DNA of 64,000 bases, taken from Nannochloropsis salina CCMP1776 (Eukaryota > Sar > Eustigmatophyceae > Eustigmatales > Monodopsidaceae). The notes beneath the pieces were generated by a model, which saw only the letters and a program-made list of their open reading frames with translations, had not been told where the DNA came from and made no database searches. Both the position numbers and the translations under genes were made by a program. This document shows positions 42,478 through 52,716 of this stretch, piece by piece. Where the stretch lies: the NCBI GenBank assembly GCA_004565275.1, contig SDOX01000020.1, forward strand, positions 189,189 to 253,188, in the 5' to 3' direction. Numbering within the stretch: the stretch's first letter is position 1; every line of letters starts with the position of its first letter.

Positions 42478-42988
42478 AAAAAGTGAAAAGCAACGACGAA
42501 CTCAGTCCAGCCAATGCAATATCCTCCACAAGCCCCGAAATGGAGCATTATACCCGCAGGACTGTCGACGAGGAAATCAAGAGCGGAGGAAGGGCCTTTC
42601 GTTCAAAAGCCCCCGAACTTGGCATGTTCCGGCGTCGCGATCGCCGTCGCGTCGCTCGACCCTCCCAGCGACGACGAGCAGACGATGTCCACATAGACCT
42701 GCACTCACAAGGCGGGGGCAGGTTGGGCTGGCGGCTTGAGTGAGGGCGTGTAAACAATAGTGCCTTTGTATCTCCTCTGTGACTGTTTTTCACGCCATGT
42801 TTGCGGCGGTGTGTTTTTCATAGGGTATATTTCTTTTTTTTTTGGCGGGAAGGACGAATACAGAATAAGCTGAAGCCACCGCCCGGGAGCAGTCAGCATG
42901 TGGAAGGAAATTGGAATATACTTACCCACATCATCGTTGGTCTGAACTCGCAGGTATTTTCTAGTTGAAGTCTCAATACCAAGACGTT
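42478..42988. other. Shared upstream region of tetraspan gene and MCM2
   Basis: 511 bases between divergent ATGs, with a T10 tract at about 42835. Should hold the MCM2 promoter; I could not identify specific factor sites. Confidence 0.45.
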
Positions 42989-45900
42989 ATGAGCAGCTTT
43001 GGACAAGGTGGAGAGGGAGGGGGAGAGGGAGGCGAGGCAAATAAGCGTCGGCGTGTGCTGATGGACTCGGACGATGAGGAAGAGGACATGGCTCCTCCAC
43101 CACCTCCCTTAGCCCCGTCGTTGTCTCCATTACCTGGGGTTGCTGAGCAGCTGGACGCTGCGTCGGATTTGGAGGAAGTGATTGAAGAGGAAGGGGTGGA
43201 GGAGGAGCCTGTGACGGATGAGGACCCAGATGGGTTAGACGCAGGACTCAGCGACGAGGAGGGAGAGGACCTGATGGAGAATATGGAGGCAGATTACGTG
43301 GCAATTCCAGAACTCGATACCTACGATATGGGGAATTTGGACCATCGTGAGTACAGCGCGATGGATTTCGACGCCCGACGTGCGGCGGAAGCGGAAATAG
43401 CAGAGCGGACCGAGCAAAGAGGCCGCCTGGACGATATTCTGGACCGGTACGGCGACGAGGACGAAGAGGCGAGGGACAGGCGTCGCGGGATGTTCGATCA
43501 GCGGAGGCAGCAGCAGCTGGAGTTGGAAGGGATGGAGCTGGAGGACGAAGAGCTGAATTTAGAGGCCTATGATGTGCCTTTGCGGGAATGGATCGCCGAG
43601 GACCGGACGCGGCGGGAGGTCAAGCGCCGCTTTAGGACTTTGCTGGAGGGCAGCAAGGACGGTAGCAACCGGCTGAGGTACATGGACGCCATCCGGCACA
43701 TGTGCGCCGCGAACATGGCTAGCCTGGAGGTGCACTACGAGGTGCTGCGGGAGGAGCAGCCCACCTTGGCGCTCTGGCTGATGGACGCCCCGGAAGATAT
43801 TCTGGAGGTAGGGCGGGAGGGAGGGAGGGTGTGAGGGACGGGAAAGCATAGAGAGACTCGGGGAGTCGCGTGGTATTCTCTGCAGCCTCCTGCCTCCTTC
43901 CAACCATGTGCGTCCCTCTCCCCCCTCTGTGCCCGCAGGTCTTCGACGAGGTCGCGAACGAGGTGGTGCTCAAGCACTTCAGACATTACAAGACCATGCT
44001 GCGGGATCACGTGCACGTTCGCATCGTGGGCCATCAGATCGTTCTCTCCCTCCGCCTCCTGCGCCAGTCCCATTTAAACAAACTCGTCCGGGTCGTGGGC
44101 GTGGTCACTCGTCGCACGCAGGTCTTCCCCCAGGTCCAGAGCGTCACCTTCGACTGCACGCATTGCAAGCACTCGGTCGGGCCCTTCAAGCAGGCGGAAG
44201 GGGCCGAGCTCCGCCCCGAGCTCTGCATCATGTGCGAGCGCACGGGCAGCTTTCGCATCAACCAGGCGGCCACGGTGTACAGGTAGGGCGCGGGAAAAAT
44301 GCCTGGAGGAGGGGTCAAAGTGAGGAGGACGGGACTCTCCGGAGCCTGACAAGCTTGAATATTGTCGGAAGGAATGTCTTGTGGGGCGCTGCGGGGCAAT
44401 AAGGAGCAGGTGTCCTTTAATCCGCTCGATTCGTAGAGGCGTAGGACCGCGCATTGGGCGCGGCGACGGCAGTCTCGGTACGAACTGGCTGTGCGTCCTC
44501 AAATGCTCTCTCTTTCTTTTTTCTTCTCTTCCTTCCCCCCTTTCTCTCTCCTTTCCCCCTCCTAGGAACTACCAAAAAATTGTTCTGCAAGAGTCTCCCG
44601 GGACGGTGCCCGCCGGTCGTGTGCCTCGGTACAAGGAAGTCATCCTCACGGCCGACCTGATCGACAGGGCGCGGCCTGGGGAGGACATTGAGGTCACCGG
44701 CACCTACAAGTACCGAGCCGAGGGACTGAGCGGGAAGCAGAAGGGGGGCTTCCCTGTCTTCAGCACCTGCATCGAGGCCAACTACATCCACAAGCGGGAG
44801 GACCTCTTCAGCATGTTCCACATCACCGACGACGACAAGGCGGACATCCATCGCATCGCCGCCGCCCCCAACACGGCGGAGCTGCTGACCAGGTGCGTTT
44901 AGCGTGGGATGCTCTCATCCAGGCCGCGGGGGCTTGCATAGCTTCCCTTGTAGACATGGGCCCTCGTCCATGAGACTCGCAAGTGTATGTTCCATGCATT
45001 CAAATGATCTCCTCCTCCTTTTCGCACCCCACCGCCTGGCAGCGCCTTTGCCCCTTCCATCCACGGGCACGACAAGATCAAGCTTACCCTGCTCCTTGCC
45101 CTCTTTTCGGGCGTGGAGAAGAATGTCTACAACAAGCACAGGATCCGCGGGGATATCAATGTCCTCCTGCTAGGAGACCCTGGTACCGCCAAGTCGCAAT
45201 TCCTGAAATATTTGGAGAAAGTTGCACCTCGAGCTGTCTACACCACAGGCAAGGGGGCTAGCGCGGTGGGTCTAACGGCAGGCGTGCATCGAGACCCCAT
45301 GACGAAAGAGTGGACCTTGGAGGGGGGGGCGCTCGTCCTGGCGGACCGCGGCATGTGTCTGATCGACGAGTTCGACAAGATGAACGATAGCGACCGAACC
45401 TCCATCCACGAAGCCTTGGAGCAGCAGTCCATCTCTGTCTCCAAGGCGGGCATCGTCACCTCCCTGCAGGCACGCTGCTCGGTCGTGGCGGCCGCGAACC
45501 CTATTGGGGGAAGATATGATTCCTCGCTGACATTCGCCGAGAACGTGGAGCTAACGGATCCGATTTTACAGCGCCTGGACATGCTCTGCGTCTTGCAAGG
45601 TCAGTAAGAATTGTTTCGGGAAGACAGGGGGAAAAGGGGTCAAGTGAATGCACGGCCGCCTGCTTTTCGTTTCCGTCGGCATCCAGGATGGGCTTTCCGA
45701 GCTTGGAAAGAGATGCCTTCTTGCTGCATCTGTACACATGAATGGACCTGCCCTTCTGATCCCCGCCCCCCCCTTTTTTTCTCGGTAATAGACATCGTCG
45801 ACCCGATTGCCGACGAGCGCTTGGCAGACTTCGTGGTCCGCTCGCACCAGCGTTCTCACTCCGCTTCGACACGGGGGGAGTCGGGGCCGGCGCCTGAAGA

Positions 45901-46537
45901 GGATCCGATCGCGGGCAGAACTCCATCCGCTACTCCGTCCCAGCGGCTGTTGACCAAGTACATAATGTACGCCCGTTCGAATGTGAGGCCCCAGATCCAG
46001 GACGTGGACCAGGATAAGATCGAACGGCTGTACGTGGACCTCCGGAGGGAAAGCAAACAGTGCGGGGGCGTCCCCATCGCCGTGCGACACATCGAGAGCA
46101 TTATCCGCATGTCCGAGGCCCACGCCAAGATGCATCTGAGGGACCACGTCCGGGATGACGACGTGAATGTAGCCATTAGTCTAATGCTCCATTCCTTCCT
46201 TCAAGCGCAGAAGTTCTCGGTCCGCACTTCCTTGGAGAGGGGCTTCCGTCGCTACATCACACGGGCCACGGACTTCAACCAGCTGCTCATGTCGGAACTG
46301 CAGAAGCTGATGCGGGACAACTTGACGTATAACATGATGCGACGAGGAAGAATTCCCGAGGACGAAGAGCCTACGCTGGAGGTTCCTCTGAGTGAGCTGG
46401 AGGAAAGGGCGGCAGAGTTGAGGATATACGATATTCGTCCTTTTTTGCAGGGCGAGATGTTTAGAGGGCACGGGTTGGTTGTCGAGACGGTGGTGGGGAG
46501 GCACGGGGCGGTGAGGATGATCCGCAAGGTAAGGTGA
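42989..46537 (+). CDS. MCM2: MCM2, replicative DNA helicase subunit
   Basis: Five exons, 42989-43807, 43939-44282, 44566-44892, 45043-45599 and 45792-46537, give 930 residues. The acidic N-terminal tail (DSDDEEEDM ... [12 protein letters not shown]) fits the histone-binding extension specific to MCM2, followed by [31 protein letters not shown]. The zinc finger is C-x2-C/C-x2-C (FDCTHCKHS ... LCIMCERTG). The AAA+ core has Walker [10 protein letters not shown], Walker [10 protein letters not shown], sensor [11 protein letters not shown] and the arginine-finger segment [11 protein letters not shown]. The C-terminal winged helix segment ends ...[11 protein letters not shown]. With MCM3-7 it forms the nuclear replication licensing and helicase ring. 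All four introns have consistent GT-AG sites and phases. The usual SRFD is QRLD here. Identification certain. Confidence 0.95.
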
Positions 46538-47870
46538 GAGGAAGGATCGATCAGGGGGCAGTTGCTGCGAGCGCGGACTGTAAAAGTGAGGAGAAGATGA
46601 CGCCCCCTAAGGGAGGGCGGACAGCGTCTCTGATAGTCCTAGAGAATGCTGAAAGGGCGAAGTGCTCGTAAGCGTATAGGAGCCTGCCGTGCTGGATGGC
46701 AGCGGCTCAAGCCACGACGATTTAGAATGGGGTAATGACCATTTGACTGACAAGAAAGCAAAAGATAGTGTACAGAGCAGAGGATGTCTCACGTGGTTTT
46801 TCCTTACGGTGAAAAATAATTGTGTTGCCCTTCCTTCCGTTCAATTTTTGCGACGTCCAGCATAACGTTGACACGCTTGTTTTCGCCTTACTGTGTTTCG
46901 AGTCCCCGCTGCCTTTCCTTCTCAACCTTGAAGGTCAAAGCGGCTGGTAACCTATATCGCACGACCCCCTCCGTCAATCCTCTGTCCCAATGGGGTGAGT
47001 CTGTGCAATCAACGTGCAGCTGCCCGCGACAATTCCGCGCTACGACCACAGGACGCATCATAGAATTGTTTGGGAAACGTCACCGCAGATATGATGTTGA
47101 TTTGACTTATGTAAAAATGTCGGACACAAATTCGCACTCACTCGCACCATTGCGTCTTGTTGTTAGGCCCTCTTTTTCTAGTGCCCCTCGCATGCTACAG
47201 CACATTGGAAAGTGGTGGCGAGCGAAAGATACTAGGAGATTCCCCATGTGGCCTTCGTTTCTGTCGTCATCGCTTCCTTATGCCTTTGTCTCCTCCAGAC
47301 CCGAATATCCCTGCTCGCACATAACCCAGGCTCCTCTTGTGCTCGTTAAATAACGCCACTCTGCTCTCGTGAACCCTCGCTCCCCGATATCAACTAATTG
47401 GCCACCTCTTCACCCATCTTCATTGATTACGGGCTGAGCCACACCGGGTAGAGGAGTGCATCTCCGTGACTACATTAGCGCGTTCACCACCCGCTTTTGC
47501 TGCTTCCCGGAATGTGAAGGGGCATCACTGCATCCTTTCCATTGCCTTTCATGCGTCGTCTTTTTCTCTGATGTCGGTTGCCGCCAGGCGCTTGGTAATT
47601 CTCAGTATCTTTTCCTTCCTCCTCTACATCGTCTCAAGTCATTTTAACCACAAAATGTTGTCTTTCACGCCCGTTCTTTCCCTCGTAGTACGGCAATTAT
47701 CTGACCGCAAATCTTAACATCGCAACCTTTTCCATTCGATTATAATCATAAAGAATGTTCCTTCCGAAGAAAGACAAAGCGCCCGACCGGCGCCTCTGCT
47801 TCTCCTCGGTCACTCCAACCCTCGTCTTCCTCTCCTCCTCTGCAGAACTATCATGGTGGCCATCTTACCC
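46538..47870. other. Spacer between convergent genes, unassigned frame
   Basis: About 1.3 kb between MCM2 and the zinc/polyQ protein gene. A plus-strand frame (46820-47353, 177 codons) is open but has no ATG in its first hundred codons and no known motif. No RNA gene, repeat or mobile element recognised. Confidence 0.4.
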
Positions 47871-50248
47871 TTACAGGGCGATGGAGGATTGCTTAATGGT
47901 GTTGCGAGGGGTTTCGTAACCCTCCCCGTAGACCCCCGTGTGGATCTCCTTCTTCTCCACCGCCTTTGCTCCCTCCTTGTCAGCCTCTTTTTGCACAGTC
48001 GCCACGCCGCTGCCCTCCTTCTCTCCTCCATCTCCACCCCCTTCTCGTCCTTCTGTCGAGATAGAGAGGCCGGGGCTCTCTACTCGCTGTTTTTTGAAAC
48101 CCCCCAGAAGCTCAGCACCCTTGGTTATGGAATCGGATCGCACCCGCTTGTCTTTCTCAGCCGCTGCCGCCTCCACAAGGAGCTCGGCCGCCACCAAATG
48201 CGCTTCCTTCCCTTCCCCGCTTTGCCTCTCTTTCCCTTCGCATTTCTCACCCTCGGTACCCACCACCTTTCCCTCCTTCCCGGCCACGGGCCCCGCCTCC
48301 ATTGCTTCTCCCGCCGCGGGAGCCGGAGCCGCCGAGTGTTGTTGCTGCTGCTGCTGCTGCTGCATGTGAAGCTGCTGCTGCTGGTGCTGGTGCTGGTGCT
48401 GGTGGTGGTGGTGGGCTGCGGCCATCATTTGAGCGTGACCCTCGCGGTGATGCCAGCCATCCAGCTCCATTCGCAGGTGGGCATTTTCCCGCCGCAGGGC
48501 GTCGAGTTCGTGCGAGAGTTCTTGCATGGCCGCTTCCGCCCGGCGGGTCCGGTCCTGTTCCTTCTGAAGCTGTCGGTGCATGCTGCTCACTTGCTCCGCC
48601 TTCGCCTCCAGGTCGACAATGCGTTGGTGGATACGGGCCAGCTCGATCAGATTGTTGCCGTCCGAGCCCGAGGCCGTGCTGGTGATCAACGAGCTCAGCG
48701 CCGTCGAGTCCATCACGCCCGTGCGCCTATTTTGAGGCGTGGCGGGCGTGGGTGAGAAGGCCACCCCGTTCACTTTGCCGATGCCGCCCATTCCCTCCCG
48801 GCTTCTCAAACCCAGCCCCACGGGCGTGGCCGGGTTCCCTCCCCCGCTTCCTCCCTCCTCGCCCCCTACCCCCGCTGCTCCCAGAGGCGCCCCAAAGTTG
48901 GTGGAAAGCTTCATCTTGCTCAATGTCGCGTCCGCGGCCAGGGCGTCGTCCTCCTCCCCGTCCTTCTCCCCCTCTTTTCCCTCCCCCTTTCGCTGGCCCT
49001 TGTCCTCCTGCTGCCCATCGCGCCGACCTTCTCCCTCCGACGAGCCCGTCGGCGGCTTCATATCCTCCTCTGCCCCTTGCTCATGACTGCTTGCGCCACC
49101 CGGACTGCCCCCACCGTCGTCACCATCCTCTCCTCGCCCATTGTCCCGGCCCTCCTCCTCCACCATCTCTTCTTCCTCCTCCTCCTCCTCCCCCTCCTCC
49201 CCGGAAAATTCCTGACCCGCGTTCTCTCGATAAGGCGGGTGCGGCCCTCCCGGCCTCATCCCCATGGCGTGGTGGGAGAGAGGAGGCGGAGGGGGCGGGG
49301 GCGGGCCCAGAGGGGGGATGCCAGGGCCGCCGGGGAAGGCGCTCATGCGAATGTGCGGGGGGGGGGCGGCCCGTGCGGGTAGTGGTGGGGAGGGAGGAGG
49401 TGGGGAGGAGGTGGGCCGTGGGGGAAGGGCGGAATGTGGTGCGGCATGTGCGGGTGGGGGGGAGGCACCGGGGGGTGCGGGTGGTGGTGCCGGTGGTGAG
49501 GGGCGTGCCCTAGATGGTGGGAGGCATCCTCGCCGTCTTTCCCCTTCTTCGCCAGATACGACTGCCGGCCCCGCTCGCGGCACTTGTCGCACTTCGCCGC
49601 GTCCAGCTTCTGAGAGAAGGAGGAGAGCTTCAGAAATTTCTTGCAGCCCTTGCACCACTTGAAGTAGACCTGAGTATCGGCGTGCTGCCAGGTGGCCTTG
49701 TCGCAGTCCTTGCAGACGTCTTTGTTCTGACGGGGAATGACGCAGTGCTCCCCGGGCGGCAGCCCGCACATTACACAACGCATGTCGTCCTTGTCCTTGG
49801 CGCGCGGGAAGTTGATCAGTTCTTCGTACATTGGCGCCTCTTTCTTCGTCAAGGAGGAGTAAGGGGGGATGTTGGTGATGCGGTGCGACTGGTGTTTGTT
49901 CAGCGTCTCCCACGGGGAGGGCAGGCCGGCCCCGCCTTCGTCGGCGCCTATCCCATTGCTGGCGGCACTCACACCGCCCTGGTCGTCCGCGTTCAATATG
50001 GCCGGCATTGGAGGAGGGGTGGACTTGACATCCCCCCCAGGAGAACGGCGCGGGGCGGCAAGAGGTGAGGGAGGGGGGGGGGAACCGCTCCCGTCGGTGG
50101 GCACACCGAAGTTGTTTCCAGGAGATCCCTCGTAGCCACTCGCGTAGGGAGGCGGTGCTCCTGCGTGCGGTGGGGGTGGCATGCTCCCGTACAAGAAGGG
50201 GGCCTCGTCCCGTCGCCCCATGCTGTACTTGGCGCTTCGTCCGGCCAT
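47871..50248 (-). CDS. Four-CxxC (Stc1-like) zinc domain protein with coiled coil and polyQ/His tract; frame broken at a C10 run
   Basis: Begins MAGRSAKYSMGRRDE at 50248. A zinc domain at about 155-230 has four CxxC pairs (C158/161, C179/182, C199/202, C220/223) in the pattern CVMCG...IPRQNKDVCKDCDKATW...YFKWCKGCKKF...KCDKCRERGRQSYL, like the Stc1-type double zinc fold. A His/Pro-rich linker follows. At 49357-49366 (ten C in the sense strand) the frame stops after PPPPRTFA, but the frame one base over continues without a stop to 47871 with HIRMSAFPGG..., an acidic tract, a leucine-zipper-like coiled coil (RIVDLEAKAEQVSSMHRQLQ...ALRRENAHLRMEL) and His/Gln repeats. No splice sites explain the switch, so a one-base homopolymer error or true indel is likely. 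Stc1 links RNAi to chromatin in fission yeast; here the role is unknown, perhaps transcriptional. Confidence 0.72.
48337..48417 (-). repeat. CAG/CAC trinucleotide repeat coding Gln and His
   Basis: In-frame triplet repeats within the zinc/polyQ protein gene: on the minus strand a CAC/CAG block coding HHHQHQHQHQQQQ then CAG runs coding eight Gln. Likely length-variable between strains. Confidence 0.85.
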
Positions 50249-51691
50249 CGAGACCTTAAAAAGCAGCGCGTAAGGTGGTAGACGCTGGGGGAAGGACTGC
50301 TCTCACTGGCCGCTTCCTCCCTGTCGTTCGAAATACACCTTTCCAAGTGGATTTACCACGTGCACCTGACACTGAGACGTGTGTGTAGTCTCCTGAGAGG
50401 TGGAAGGAGGGTTGGAGAGTGGGAGGGGAGAGGGTGGTTTAAGTCCATGGGAAGTGAGGCGGCATCGGATGTTCTTTCGGGCCTGACGACCAGTGGAGTC
50501 CCGGTAAACGCGACACACAAGCGTAACAACTCAAACATGGGGACACATTCAGTGAGGCTTTCTCCAACAACTGGAAAGCGAGAGGGCTTCCTTTAAGCGG
50601 CGGCAACCTCGCCTGTGCCACGTCCCGTCGCTAGGTGGGGGGCACGTCCTTTCCGGCAAAAGTGCATTCCCTAAGCATTCACTGGTTGTCTCAACAGCAG
50701 AGTTCTCTCAGAGCCCCGCGGGCATGTGTATGTCCCCCAAAACCACAGCGTCCACGCGTAGCCACACCGCACACGGCCCCTCAGACCGGCATGGCTGTGC
50801 TTTCTCAAGTGTAACACAGCTCTCCAAAGGGAGCGAGCGAGTGGAGAAAGGAGCACTACGGCCATAGACACACATGCGGCGGGTGGGAGGAAAGATACTG
50901 TAGTCATCCCTCCAGCGCCACGCTGGCTGCGCATTCTTGCCACACATAAAGTCCCCAACCCGCTGTACCACACAACGTATCTCTGATCGGTCATGGACTA
51001 CACCATCGTGTGAGTGGTAGGTTCGTCGTGGGGTGTCCCTAACTCGCTGTAGCGGAGGGTTTCACTCTCCAAAAGGGGAATTCCGCTGAATTAGCTCCTT
51101 AGCCAGCGCTCGCTCTAGACGTCAGTCGCTATCTTTCTCTTCCCTCCACTCAGAACGTGACAACGGGGTCCCGTCGTACTTTTCTTTTCCGCGTCCTTCG
51201 TCACGACTACGCAACGCCTCCATACCCATCTGTGCCCTAGATTTGCGTTGGTGCGAAGATGGATGATATACTGACGGCTGTTGGCCCGGAAGGTCTCGTC
51301 TTAGGAGGAGTCAGCGGAGATAGCATCGCTGTAAGCAATTAACATGGCCCATGCCTTTGGACTTGATTAGCTTCCATCTCCACCCCTTCCACGCGAAGTG
51401 ACCTTGAAATTGCCTCAATTAAAAAAAGAAAAAGGACGAGCTCGACATCGTACTGATTTTCGTACTCTACTTGTCATCTTTAACTGCAAAAACGCCTTTC
51501 GCAGCACCTTTCCTAATCGGATTTTGTTCTTCGTTTATCAAAGGGATTTGTGAGAATACACATCAGAGTTTTGCTGCTTTCAAGCATGCAAGGCGGAGAA
51601 GTGAGCGATGTTGGCTGAATAGCGGTGCGTAGTCGCTGTAAGACTGCAATGTATCTCCCATCTACCCCGGTTACCTCCCACTTGATCTAAC
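50249..51691. other. Gene-poor region with one exon-like ATG segment
   Basis: About 1.4 kb. An ATG at 51259 opens MDDILTAVGPEGLVLGGVSG DSIA (24 codons) ending at GCT|GTAAGC, a good donor, but I could not find a convincing next exon. Otherwise short frames without motifs. It includes the upstream region of the zinc/polyQ gene. Confidence 0.35.
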
Positions 51692-51874
51692 ATGTCAACG
51701 AGTAAGGCAAAGGATCAAACGTTCCTTGGGGATGTCATCCAAGTAAGGCATAAGATCATTTTTTTAATGTGTATTGCACGTTGATACGTCATCCCCGTAT
51801 GTCTTCGCAAGGAGAACAAATACCTTTCAAAATGGCAGTTTTGTTGTCTGTTCCTGGCCTTCGTCTCCGTGTGA
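51692..51874 (+). CDS. Candidate 37-residue single-helix peptide gene
   Basis: Proposed exons 51692-51742 (MSTSKAKDQTFLGDVIQ, ending CAA|GTAAGG) and 51812-51874 (ENKYLSKWQFCCLFLAFVSV, after TTCGCAAG), phase 0, stop TGA. The product would be a short polar segment with one C-terminal hydrophobic helix. The splice sites are good but the length is so short that chance is a real possibility. No family recognised. It may be part of a larger gene that includes the ATG exon at 51259. Confidence 0.25.
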
Positions 51875-52716
51875 TATATTGACTGCGCTATCACCGTAAA
51901 ACACTTTCGAGATCCGTAGGACCCTGTAAGATCATTTATAGTAACCACACCACACGTAGCGAGTCTCTTCTACGCGATGAGCTTGTTTGCCAGTAGTCAA
52001 GACATCAAACAAGGAAAGGGAAAAAAGCATAATAGCGAAAACGATAGCTTTCATTTTTAGGCACATGAACATCGACATACTGAAGAATTTCTAGTTCTTT
52101 CAATCGATTTCGTACGCCGGCAAAGGAAGCACATTTTTTTAAATTTAAAAGCACATTTTTTTAAATTTCTGGAGGTCTGGTAAAAAAGAGCTTAAGCAGT
52201 TTGTCAGTCTTTTCCTCAGTTTCCTGCTTTTCCCTTCATGTTAGCGCTAGTGATAATGTGAAAGAATAGCTTCATATCTTATCTATGTAAATGAGTTTGC
52301 CATTACTTTTGGAGGATAGTTTTCCATCAAACCTCTTCCACTCTTCGACGACGCTTCGCCCTTGCGGACGTCCACATCACAATCCACCGCGGGTGTTTTC
52401 CACACAATCAGTCAACTGAATGACACCTGGAAGTTCTCCTGCCAAGCAACGGAAAAATAATATCTAGATTTACGATATGTCTATTTTTTACCTACTTCCA
52501 CAAAATAACTTCAATTAGCGAGTCGCTGCTCCCCTCTACCAGGGCAAATCATTGCCGTGCCTGTGCCTGTGCTCGATACATATATTTACCGAAGCGACGC
52601 CACTGTCTTCTAGCGGTTGAACACTCTGAATAGCATTGCTCGTAGTAGGCGCGGTGTGCAGCGCCTGGTGCGGCAACGCCGATGTGAGACATGAGAGCAA
52701 AGAAACCTCCTGTCAG
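51875..52716. other. AT-rich region upstream of the BROMI-like gene
   Basis: About 0.84 kb, low GC. It contains a 22-base-period tandem duplication of AAGCACATTTTTTTAAATTT (52127-52146 and 52149-52168). No gene recognised. Confidence 0.5.
52127..52168 (+). repeat. Short tandem duplication, 22-base period
   Basis: Two identical copies of a 20-base AT-rich unit separated by two A. Simple replication slippage is the likely origin. Confidence 0.75.

Noticed and set aside
46820-47353. 177-codon plus-strand frame downstream of MCM2
   Set aside because: No ATG in its first hundred codons, no motif and no clear splice acceptor to supply one.
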